From positions 121,381-185,380 of the forward strand of contig CAJQUW010014340.1 of assembly GCA_907163375.1 (NCBI GenBank): a DNA stretch of 64,000 nucleotides. Direction: 5' to 3'. A model generated the notes under the pieces. The model worked only from the letters and a program-made list of their open reading frames with translations. It searched no databases and was not told where the DNA came from. This DNA comes from Prostheceraeus crozeri (taxonomy: Eukaryota; Platyhelminthes; Polycladida; Euryleptidae). Shown here in pieces: positions 10,935-20,100 of this stretch (the stretch's first letter is position 1; every line of letters begins with the position of its first letter). The position numbers were made by a program, and so were the translations under genes.

Positions 10935-11029
10935 GATATATCATCATGCCATCTTTCCAACTCTTACTTCTTTCATTTCAGGAGCCATAAAGAAGTAAAA
11001 GAAAGCTATTTCTTGTGAACGCACCAAAC

Positions 11030-11045
11030 GGCCTTTTTAAAGGCC
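11030..11045 (+). promoter_or_regulatory. Histone-type 3' stem-loop SL1 after gene 1 (left arm)
   Basis: GGCCTTTTTAAAGGCC fits the metazoan histone-mRNA stem-loop consensus GGYYYUUHUHARRRCC at all 16 positions (6-bp stem, 4-nt loop TTTA). It is preceded by ACCAAAC, like the usual CCAAA flank. It begins 31 nt after the spliced gene 1 stop codon, a normal histone distance. Stem-loop binding protein (SLBP) is the known reader of this hairpin. Confidence 0.8.
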
Positions 11046-11112
11046 ACTCTTAATGTGGCTAGATCGGTCCCAAGCCCGACAGCATCTTCGGATGTGAACA
11101 CAGAGGGAGAGT
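11046..11112 (+). ncRNA. Twister self-cleaving ribozyme (left arm)
   Basis: The 67-nt sequence has the twister layout. P1 is ACTCT/AGAGT. The cleavage dinucleotide is T/A at 11051/11052, followed by AATGTGGC. P2 is GTG/CAC, the reverse of CAC/GUG in the rice twister. P4 is TCGG/CCGA around the nearly invariant TCCCAAG loop (core CGGTCCCAAGCCCG). An extra hairpin GCATC-TTCG-GATGT sits in the P3 position, and the 3' block is GAGGG. P1 begins at the base after SL1, so cleavage leaves SL1 plus six nucleotides (ACUCUU) on the gene 1 transcript. Confidence 0.93.
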
Positions 11113-11200
11113 CTACAATTAAAACTTAGTAAAATAGATGTGTGAGATGGATTCAACCCGAATCCTATAACACCTTTACATTTACTGACTATACATTTGT

Positions 11201-11259
11201 CCTGCTATCAGGTTGTTTTGACTTGCTATCTAGTTGAATAGTCTCTTGCTATCAAGAGA
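11201..11259 (+). ncRNA. CTAT-loop hairpins before module B
   Basis: CCTG-CTAT-CAGG (11201-11212) and TCTCTTG-CTAT-CAAGAGA (11242-11259), with a weaker third between them. They lead directly into module B. Confidence 0.65.
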
Positions 11260-11286
11260 TTCACTTCTGCTCATAAAGCACATCAT

Positions 11287-11475
11287 CGCTGTAATACCTC
11301 CTTTGCTCGAGCGTTCCTTCGGGACGGCGGGTACTGCCGTAGAGGGATTGTGTTGCACGGGTTGTTCGTCGTTTGTTAGACCGAAACCTCTGAGCCGTTG
11401 CTCATGTTGGGCGTTCGACTTCATACTCAACGTGACGTTTTCTCTCGCCAGGTCAGAGTACTTCAGCCATTCGAC
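11287..11475 (+). ncRNA. Structured RNA module B (left arm)
   Basis: Second copy of the A/B/C module, with GTAATACCTCC, TCC-TTCG-GGA (11315-11324), CGGC/GCCG, GACCGAAACC, CTCATGTTGGGCGTTCGAC and CTCAACGTG. It lies between gene 1's 3' end and HDV-like ribozyme 1. Function unknown. Confidence 0.6.
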
Positions 11476-11641
11476 AAAGGTTAGTCTTTATGATATGGAG
11501 TAGAGTGAAATGTAATTCATTAGATGTCCCTTCAATGATTGCTCCCATGATAAACGTTGATGAGACAAATGAAATGATTCTCATCTTCCCTTTTTCAGCG
11601 ATTGAAATCTACTAACACACTACCGTATAATCGACCACTAT

Positions 11642-11710
11642 GGGGCAAGACATGATAGAGCCTCCACGCGCTTTGCCCTGGGCAGTCTTTAGACTGGCGA
11701 ATACTATCAT
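11642..11710 (+). ncRNA. HDV-like self-cleaving ribozyme 1 (left arm)
   Basis: The 69-nt HDV double-pseudoknot order is complete. P1 is GGGGCAA/TTGCCCT, with the hallmark G-U first pair. P2 is ATGATAG/CTATCAT. P3 is AGC/GCT with loop CTCCACGC, close to the HDV L3 CUCCUCGC. P4 is CAGTC-TTTA-GACTG, and GGCGAAT contains the catalytic cytosine (11698, equivalent to HDV C75). Cleavage is expected before 11642. No histone-type hairpin lies upstream, and the gene 2 TATA box starts 50 nt downstream. Confidence 0.93.
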
Positions 11711-11711
11711 T

Positions 11712-11737
11712 AAGTTGAATCTGCTATCAGTCAACTT
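11712..11737 (+). ncRNA. CTAT-loop hairpin after HDV-like ribozyme 1
   Basis: AAGTTGA pairs with TCAACTT, enclosing CTG-CTAT-CAG with an AT bulge. The same hairpin follows HDV-like ribozyme 2 at 12187-12212, so ribozyme plus hairpin were duplicated as one cassette of about 101 nt. Confidence 0.7.
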
Positions 11738-11760
11738 GAACGTTGCGTCGTGTTAGAGGG

Positions 11761-11768
11761 TATATAAA
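11761..11768 (+). promoter_or_regulatory. Gene 2 TATA box (left arm)
   Basis: TATATAAA lies 31 nt upstream of the gene 2 ATG (11800). The predicted start is about 11790, giving a 5' leader of only some 10 nt. ATTTC repeats fill the interval. Confidence 0.65.
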
Positions 11769-11799
11769 CCACTGCCTCTCATTTCATTTCATTTCAATC

Positions 11800-12066
11800 A
11801 TGCAGACGCCGAACAGTCAAGTCAGCTCTCCTCGCGGACCGCAGTTAAGGCCGCGAAATTTATTTGAGGAGTTTGTCAGGCTAGAGGAGCAAGACAGAGT
11901 TTTTAATAATCTTGCTCGGATTGGCAATCCGATGACAGCAACTGCTGTCAATCCAACGGAATGGTGCTACATTCCACTTTTTAGCCATGTACCAGTTAGT
12001 GTGGAAGTCGACAGTGCTACCAAAGAGAGAGTCAAAGACTCTCTCAGTAGAATTGGTAGGGTGTAA
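11800..12066 (+). CDS. P gene 2: 88-aa protein of unknown function (left arm)
   Basis: The start at 11800 is chosen over an upstream in-frame ATG at 11743 because a TATA box lies at 11761-11768, so the upstream ATG would be outside the transcript. The protein has a basic, proline-rich N-terminus (SPRGPQLRPRN), a likely helix LFEEFVRLEEQDRVFNNLAR, a middle segment NPTEWCYIPLFSHVPVSVEV that could form a beta hairpin, and a charged C-terminal helix. It has no signal peptide or membrane segment. The frame ends at TAA, 29 nt before histone-type hairpin SL2. The mirrored copy in the right arm has an identical translation. I do not recognise the family; a small DNA- or RNA-binding protein is possible. 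Confidence 0.6.
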   Translation: MQTPNSQVSSPRGPQLRPRNLFEEFVRLEEQDRVFNNLARIGNPMTATAVNPTEWCYIPLFSHVPVSVEVDSATKERVKDSLSRIGRV

Positions 12067-12095
12067 GATGACGTTACTCCCGAGAACGAACCATC

Positions 12096-12111
12096 GGCTC
12101 TCTTAAGGGCC
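12096..12111 (+). promoter_or_regulatory. Histone-type 3' stem-loop SL2 after gene 2 (left arm)
   Basis: GGCTCTCTTAAGGGCC matches the histone stem-loop consensus at 15 of 16 positions (the first loop base is C rather than U). It is followed by ACCA, as in histone genes, and lies 29 nt after the gene 2 stop. Its stem sequence differs from SL1 while keeping consensus pairing. Confidence 0.75.
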
Positions 12112-12116
12112 ACCAT

Positions 12117-12185
12117 GGGGCAAGACATGATAGAACCTCCTCGCGGTTTGCCCTGGGCAGTCTTCGGACTGGCGAATACTATCAT
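12117..12185 (+). ncRNA. HDV-like self-cleaving ribozyme 2 (left arm)
   Basis: Same fold as ribozyme 1: P1 GGGGCAA/TTGCCCT, P2 ATGATAG/CTATCAT, P3 ACC/GGT with a 7-nt L3 TCCTCGC identical to the HDV loop, P4 CAGTC-TTCG-GACTG, and catalytic cytosine 12173 in GGCGAAT. Five differences from ribozyme 1 all fall in P3, L3 or L4. Cleavage before G12117 would leave SL2 plus ACCAU, five nucleotides past the hairpin, matching a mature histone mRNA 3' end. Confidence 0.94.
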
Positions 12186-12186
12186 T

Positions 12187-12212
12187 AAGTTGAATCTGCT
12201 ATCAGTCAACTT
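12187..12212 (+). ncRNA. CTAT-loop hairpin after HDV-like ribozyme 2
   Basis: Identical in form to 11712-11737: AAGTTGA/TCAACTT around CTG-CTAT-CAG. It leads into module C. Confidence 0.7.
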
Positions 12213-12231
12213 GAACGTTGCAAATGAAGTT

Positions 12232-12435
12232 CGGTGTAATACTTCCTTTCGACGGGCGTTCCTGTAAAGGGCGGCGGTGAAACCCGTAGCTATGTATACC
12301 GCAAGGGACATTCGGCAATGGTCAATCTTGTTAAACCTCTCTGCGTCATGTTTGCAAGTGATTGCCTCTGTCTCAACGTAGTATGCATTCGCGCCAGGGC
12401 GACATTTAGCCAACTGTCGAAGGTTGCCTAAAACT
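12232..12435 (+). ncRNA. Structured RNA module C (left arm)
   Basis: Third copy of the A/B/C module. Its small hairpin is CCT-GTAA-AGG (12261-12270): a GNRA tetraloop replaces the UUCG of A and B, an exchange typical of conserved RNA stems. CGGCGG, CCCGTAG, TCATGTTTG and CTCAACGTAG (12372-12381) follow in order. ACGGG/CCCGT encloses the small hairpin. Confidence 0.6.
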
Positions 12436-12467
12436 TTCCATTGCATACGTTATGAGAACCATGAGTT

Positions 12468-12665
12468 CTACCTGTCTCTATCAATGAGACGAATTGATGA
12501 ATGGAATGAAATGGGAGGACACTCACGTGCCACACGCAACATAACACACTTCTCTCTTCCGTAGTCTAACAAGCTCTTTACACATGGATCGCAGTCGATT
12601 GCTATCCCTGTATCAGAAGTGCAAGCTATCTTAATTTTGTTTGACACTATTTCATCTATCATCAT
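12468..12665 (-). CDS. Doubtful 65-aa reading frame at the array edge (left arm)
   Basis: A stop-free run on the minus strand, reading outward from the central array, with an identical mirror at 21530-21727. It contains two CDPC/ECPP-like cysteine words and a GTGAGT splice-donor-like site, so it could be a first exon. It has no TATA box, hairpin or ribozyme of its own. Arm identity means conservation between copies is no evidence of coding. Confidence 0.2.
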   Translation of the reverse strand: MMIDEIVSNKIKIACTSDTGIAIDCDPCVKSLLDYGREKCVMLRVARECPPISFHSSIRLIDRDR

Positions 12666-12699
12666 CGTCCATATGAAATGTTTAAGATTTACAAGTTAG

Positions 12700-15600
12700 A
12701 CTAAGCGTTCTACTATTTGTAAATGAAAGATATAGTTTCAACAGTTTACAGATTGAAAATAAAGTTTCAATAGTGTGTGTGTGTGTGTATGTTAAGAATA
12801 AAGTTTTATCTGTTTGTATGTTAGAAATAGAATGAAGTTTCACCAGTTTACAAGTTAAGAATAAAGTTCTATCTGTTTATATGTTAGAAATAAAATAAAG
12901 TTTCAATAGTTTGCAAGTTAAAAATAAAGTTTCAATAGTTTACAAGTTTTAAAATAAAGTTTAAATAGTGTGCAAGATAAAAAATAAAGTTTGAACAGTT
13001 TACAAGCTGAAATAAAGTTTTAATAGTGTACACGTTGGAAATAAAGTTTTAATAGTTTATGTGCTTCAAAATAGAGTTATAACAGTTTATATGTTAGAAA
13101 TAAAATGAAGTTTCATCAGTTTACAATTTAAGAATAAAGTTCTATCTGTTTGTCTGATAGAAATAAAACAAAGTTTCAACCGTTTACAAGTTAAAAATAA
13201 AGTTTCAACAGTTTACAAGTTAAAATTAAAGCTTCAACAATTACAAGTTAAAAATAAAACTTCAAAAGTTTACCAGTTAGAAATAAAGTTTCATCAGTTT
13301 ACAAGTCAAAATAAAGTTTCAACAGATTATAAGTTAAAAGAAAAGTTCCAATAGTATGTGCACTAGAAATAACGTTTCAGCTGTTTGTATGTTAGAAATA
13401 AGATAAAGTTTCAATTGTGTGTACGTTAGAAATAAAGTTCTATCTGTTTCTATGATAGAAATAAAACAAAGTTTCAACCGTTAACAAGTTAAAAATAAAG
13501 TTTCAAGAGTTTACAAGTTAAAACTAATGTTTCAATAGTGTATGTATGTTAAGAATAAAGTTAGAACAGTTTACAAGCTGAAATAAAGTTTTAATAGTGT
13601 ACACGTTGGAAATAAAGTTTTAATAGTTTATGTGCTTCAAAATAGAGTTATAACAGTTTATATGTTAGAAATAAAGTTTCAACAGTCTACAAGTTAAAAA
13701 TAAAATTATAACTGTTTCAAGAGTTTACAAGTTAGAAATTAAGTTTCAATGGTGTATGCGTTAGAAATAAAGTTTTAGCTGTTTGTATATCAAAATAAAG
13801 TTTCAAGAGTTTACAAGTTAAAAATAAAATGAAGGTTCACCAGTTTACAAGTTAAGAATGAAGTTCTATCTGTTTGTATGTTAGAAATAAAACAAAGTTT
13901 CAACCGTTAACAAGTTAAAAATAAAGTTTTAAGAGTTACAAGTTAAAACTAATGTTTCAATAGTGTGTGTATGTTAAGAATAAAGTTTTATCTGTTTGTA
14001 TGTTAGAAATAAGATAAAGTTTCAATTGTGTGTACGTTAGAAATAAAGTTCTATCTGTTTCTATGATAGAAATAAAACAAAGTTTCAACCGTTAACAAGT
14101 TAAAAATAAAGTTTCAAGAGTTTACAAGTTAAAACTAATGTTTCAATAGTGTATGTATGTTAAGAATAAAGTTAGAACAGTTTACAAGCTGAAATAAAGT
14201 TTTAATAGTGTACACGTTGGAAATAAGGTTTTAATAGTTTATGTGCTTCAAAATAGAGTTATAACAGTTTATATGTTAGAAATAAAATGAAGTTTCATCA
14301 GTTTACAAGTTAAGAATAAAGTTCTATCTGTTTGTATGTTAGAAATAAAACAAAGTTTCAACCGTTAACAAGTTAAAAATAAAGTTTTAAGAGTTACAAG
14401 TTAAAACTAATGTTTCAATAGTGTGTATATGTTAAGAATAAAGTTTTATCTGTTTGTATGTTAGAAATAGAATGAAGTTTCACCAGTTTACAAGTTAAGA
14501 ATAAAATTCTATCTGTTTATATGTTAGAAATAAAATAAAGTTTCAATAGTTTGCAAGTTAAAAATAAAGTTTCAATAGTTTACAAGTTTTAAAATAAAGT
14601 TTAAATAGTGTGCAAGATAAAAAATAAAGTTTGAACAGTTTACAAGCTGAAATAAAGTTTTAATAGTGTACACGTTGGAAATAAAGTTTTAATAGTTTAT
14701 GTGCTTCAAAATAGAGTTATAATAGTTTATATGTTAGAAATAAAATGAAGTTTCATCAGTTTACAAGTTAAGAATAAAGTTCTATCTGTTTGTATGATAG
14801 AAATAAAACAAAGTTTCAACCGTTTACAAGTTAAAATAAAGTTTCATCAGTTTACAAGTTAAGAATAAAGTTCTATCTGTTTGTATGATAGAAATAAAAC
14901 AAAGTTTCAACCGTTTACAAGTTAAAATAAAGTTTCACCAGTGTACAAGTTAGAAATAAAGTTTCAATAGTGTATATGTTAGAAATAAAGTTTTAGCTGT
15001 TTGTATATGAAAAACTAAGTTTCAAGAGTTTACAAGTTAAAAAATAAAGTTTCAATGGTGTATACGTTAGAAATAAAGTTTTAGCTGTTTGTATATCAAA
15101 ATAAAGTTTCAAGAGTTTACAAGTTAGAAATAAAGTTTCAACAGTGTGCACGTTAAGAATAAAGTTTCAATAGTGTGTATGTTAAGAATAAAGTTCTATC
15201 TGTTTATATGTTAGAAATAAAAATGAAGGTTCATCAGTTTACAAGTTAAGAATAAAGTTTTATCTGTTTGTATGTTAGAAATAAAATAAAGTTTCGACCG
15301 TTAACAAGTTAAAAATAAAGTTTCAGATTAAAATAAAGTTTCAATAGTGTGTATGATGGAAATAAAGTTTAAGCGCTTTGTGCGTCAGAAATAAAGTTTC
15401 AACCGTTTACAAGTTAAAAATAAAGTTTCAACAGTGTGTACGTTAAGAATAAAGTTCTATCTGTTTATATGTTAGAAATAAAAATAAAGGTTCACCAGTT
15501 TACAGGTTAAGAATAAAGTTTTATCTGCTTGTATGTCAGAAATGAAATAAAGTTTCACCAGTTTAAAAGTTAAGAATAAAGTTTCAATAGTGTGTATATT

Positions 15601-17097
15601 AGAAATAAAGTTTCAATAGTGTGTATGTTAAGAATAAAGTTCTATCTGTTTATATGTTAGAAATAAAAATGAAGGTTCAACAGTTTGCAAGTTAAGAATA
15701 AAGTTTTATCTGCTTGCATGTCAGAAATGAAATAAAGTTTCACCAGTTTAAAAGTTAAGAATAAAGTTTCACCAGTTTAAAAGTTAAGAATAAAGTTTCA
15801 ATAGTGTGTATGTTAAGAATAAAGTTCTATCTGTTTGTATGTTAGAAATAAAATGAAGTTTCAATAGTGTGTATGTTAAGAATAAAGTTCTATCTGTTTA
15901 TATGTTAGAAATATAATGAAGGTTCACCAGTTTACAAGTTAAGAATAAATTTTATCTGCTTGTATGTTAGAAATAAAATAAAGTTTCACCGATTTACAAG
16001 TTAAAAAATAAAGTTTCAATAGTTAACACGTTAAAAATAAAGTTTCAATAGTGTGTATGTTAAGAATAAAGTTCTATCTGTTTGTATATTAGAAAGAAAA
16101 TGAAGGTTCATCAGTTTACAAGTTAATAATAAAGTTTTATCTGTTTGTATGTTAGAAATAAAACATAGTTTCAACCGTTGACAAGTTAAAAATAAAGTTT
16201 CAATAGTTTGCGAGTTAAAACTAATGTTTCAATAGTGCGTATGTTAAGAATAAAGTTTTATCTGTTTGTATGTTAGAAATAAAATGAAGCTTCGCCAGTT
16301 TACAAGTTTAGAATAAAGTTTTATCAGCTTGTATGTTAGAAATAAAATGAAGTTTCACCAGTTTACAAATTAAAAATAAAGTTTCAATAGTGTGTACGTT
16401 AGAAATAAAGTTTCAACCGTTTACAAGTTAAAATAAAGTTTCAACAGTGTCTACGTTAGAAATAAAGTTTTATCTGTTTGTAAAGTTCGATCGTAGGATT
16501 TACTAGTTTGCAAGTTAGACTCAGCATTCTACTAGTTGTAAATGAAAATAACGTTTCAACAGTTTACAGATTAAAATAAAGTTTCAATAGTGTGTATGAT
16601 GGAAATAAAGTTTAAGCGCTTTGTGCGTTAGAAATAAAGTTTCAGCCGTTGACAAGTTAAAAATAAAGTTTCAACAGTGTGCACGTTAGAAATAAAGTTT
16701 CAACAGTTTACAAGTTGAAAAATAAAGTTTCAACAGTGTGTACGTTAGAAATAAATGAAAGTAAGAACTTCATCGTATGAGTATTCAAAGCATGTTTTGT
16801 AAATCAAATGTGTGTAGTCCTGACATGATAGAATCGCGTTAGAAATAAAGTTTCAGCCGTTTACAAGTTAAAGATAAAGTTTCAACAGTGTGTACGTTAG
16901 AAATAAAGTTTTAGCTGTTTATATGTTAGAAACAAAATAAAGTTTCACAGTTTACAAGTTGAAAAATAAAGTTTCCACAGTGTATACGTTAGAAATAAAT
17001 GAAAGTAAGAACTTCATCGTATGAGTATTCAAAACATGTTTTGTAAATCAAATGTGTGTAGTCCTGACATGATAGAATCAAATGAACTTGACAAACG
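12700..17097 (+). repeat. Central AT-rich array, left half (AATAAA on the plus strand)
   Basis: About 4.4 kb of diverged units of roughly 28-33 bp, of the form AATAAAGTTTCAACAG plus TTTACAAGTTAA. The poly(A) signal word AATAAA recurs in most units on the plus strand, the sense strand of the left-arm genes. Larger blocks near the centre (16758-16835, 17000-17080) share a unique segment containing GTCCTGACATGATAG. Confidence 0.9.
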
Positions 17098-17104
17098 CGT
17101 TTGT
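17091..17104. repeat. Centre of the giant palindrome
   Basis: ACAAACG-CGTTTGT meets with no spacer at 17097/17098. Paired positions in the arms sum to 34195 at least as far out as gene 1. A small length difference lies about 10 bp from the centre. Confidence 0.95.
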
Positions 17105-20100
17105 CAAGCTTGATTCTATCATGTCAGGACTACACACATTTGATTTACAAAACATGTTTTGAATACTCATACGATGAAGTTCTTACTTTCATTTATTTCT
17201 AACGTATACACTGTGGAAACTTTATTTTTCAACTTGTAAACTGTGAAACTTTATTTTGTTTCTAACATATAAACAGCTAAAACTTTATTTCTAACGTACA
17301 CACTGTTGAAACTTTATCTTTAACTTGTAAACGGCTGAAACTTTATTTCTAACGCGATTCTATCATGTCAGGACTACACACACACATTTGATTTACAAAA
17401 CATGCTTTGAATACTCATACGATGAAGTTCTTACTTTCATTTATTTCTAACGTACACACTGTTGAAACTTTATTTTTCAACTTGTAAACTGTTGAAACTT
17501 TATTTCTAACGTGCACACTGTTGAAACTTTATTTTTAACTTGTCAACGGCTGAAACTTTATTTCTAACGCACAAAGCGCTTAAACTTTATTTCCATCATA
17601 CACACTATTGAAACTTTATTTTAATCTGTAAACTGTTGAAACGTTATTTTCATTTACAACTAGTAGAATGCTGAGTCTAACTTGCAAACTAGTAAATCCT
17701 ACGATCGAACTTTACAAACAGATAAAACTTTATTTCTAACGTAGACACTGTTGAAACTTTATTTTAACTTGTAAACGGTTGAAACTTTATTTCTAACGTA
17801 CACACTATTGAAACTTTATTTTTAATTTGTAAACTGGTGAAACTTCATTTTATTTCTAACATACAAGCTGATAAAACTTTATTCTAAACTTGTAAACTGG
17901 CGAAGCTTCATTTTATTTCTAACATACAAACAGATAAAACTTTATTCTTAACATACGCACTATTGAAACATTAGTTTTAACTCGCAAACTATTGAAACTT
18001 TATTTTTAACTTGTCAACGGTTGAAACTATGTTTTATTTCTAACATACAAACAGATAAAACTTTATTATTAACTTGTAAACTGATGAACCTTCATTTTCT
18101 TTCTAATATACAAACAGATAGAACTTTATTCTTAACATACACACTATTGAAACTTTATTTTTAACGTGTTAACTATTGAAACTTTATTTTTTAACTTGTA
18201 AATCGGTGAAACTTTATTTTATTTCTAACATACAAGCAGATAAAATTTATTCTTAACTTGTAAACTGGTGAACCTTCATTATATTTCTAACATATAAACA
18301 GATAGAACTTTATTCTTAACATACACACTATTGAAACTTCATTTTATTTCTAACATACAAACAGATAGAACTTTATTCTTAACATACACACTATTGAAAC
18401 TTTATTCTTAACTTTTAAACTGGTGAAACTTTATTCTTAACTTTTAAACTGGTGAAACTTTATTTCATTTCTGACATGCAAGCAGATAAAACTTTATTCT
18501 TAACTTGCAAACTGTTGAACCTTCATTTTTATTTCTAACATATAAACAGATAGAACTTTATTCTTAACATACACACTATTGAAACTTTATTTCTAATATA
18601 CACACTATTGAAACTTTATTCTTAACTTTTAAACTGGTGAAACTTTATTTCATTTCTGACATACAAGCAGATAAAACTTTATTCTTAACCTGTAAACTGG
18701 TGAACCTTTATTTTTATTTCTAACATATAAACAGATAGAACTTTATTCTTAACGTACACACTGTTGAAACTTTATTTTTAACTTGTAAACGGTTGAAACT
18801 TTATTTCTGACGCACAAAGCGCTTAAACTTTATTTCCATCATACACACTATTGAAACTTTATTTTAATCTGAAACTTTATTTTTAACTTGTTAACGGTCG
18901 AAACTTTATTTTATTTCTAACATACAAACAGATAAAACTTTATTCTTAACTTGTAAACTGATGAACCTTCATTTTTATTTCTAACATATAAACAGATAGA
19001 ACTTTATTCTTAACATACACACTATTGAAACTTTATTCTTAACGTGCACACTGTTGAAACTTTATTTCTAACTTGTAAACTCTTGAAACTTTATTTTGAT
19101 ATACAAACAGCTAAAACTTTATTTCTAACGTATACACCATTGAAACTTTATTTTTTAACTTGTAAACTCTTGAAACTTAGTTTTTCATATACAAACAGCT
19201 AAAACTTTATTTCTAACATATACACTATTGAAACTTTATTTCTAACTTGTACACTGGTGAAACTTTATTTTAACTTGTAAACGGTTGAAACTTTGTTTTA
19301 TTTCTATCATACAAACAGATAGAACTTTATTCTTAACTTGTAAACTGATGAAACTTTATTTTAACTTGTAAACGGTTGAAACTTTGTTTTATTTCTATCA
19401 TACAAACAGATAGAACTTTATTCTTAACTTGTAAACTGATGAAACTTCATTTTATTTCTAACATATAAACTATTATAACTCTATTTTGAAGCACATAAAC
19501 TATTAAAACTTTATTTCCAACGTGTACACTATTAAAACTTTATTTCAGCTTGTAAACTGTTCAAACTTTATTTTTTATCTTGCACACTATTTAAACTTTA
19601 TTTTAAAACTTGTAAACTATTGAAACTTTATTTTTAACTTGCAAACTATTGAAACTTTATTTTATTTCTAACATATAAACAGATAGAACTTTATTCTTAA
19701 CTTGTAAACTGGTGAAACTTCATTCTATTTCTAACATACAAACAGATAAAACTTTATTCTTAACATACACACACTATTGAAACATTAGTTTTAACTTGTA
19801 ACTCTTAAAACTTTATTTTTAACTTGTTAACGGTTGAAACTTTGTTTTATTTCTAACATACAAACAGATAGAACTTTATTCTTAACTTGTAAACTGATGA
19901 AACTTCATTTTATTTCTAACATATAAACTGTTATAACTCTATTTTGAAGCACATAAACTATTAAAACTTTATTTCCAACGTGTACACTATTAAAACTTTA
20001 TTTCAGCTTGTAAACTGTTCTAACTTTATTCTTAACATACATACACTATTGAAACATTAGTTTTAACTTGTAAACTCTTGAAACTTTATTTTTAACTTGT

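Noticed and set aside
11098-11112. Purine-rich AGAGGGAGAG as a U7 (histone downstream) element for SL1
   Set aside because: It lies over 50 nt past the hairpin, too far for the usual 9-20 nt, and is fully explained as the 3' strand of the twister.
11967-12446. 159-aa minus-strand reading frame (mirror 21749-22228)
   Set aside because: It is antisense to gene 2, SL2, HDV-like ribozyme 2 and module C, whose RNA structure explains its conservation. The mirror copy adds no independent evidence.
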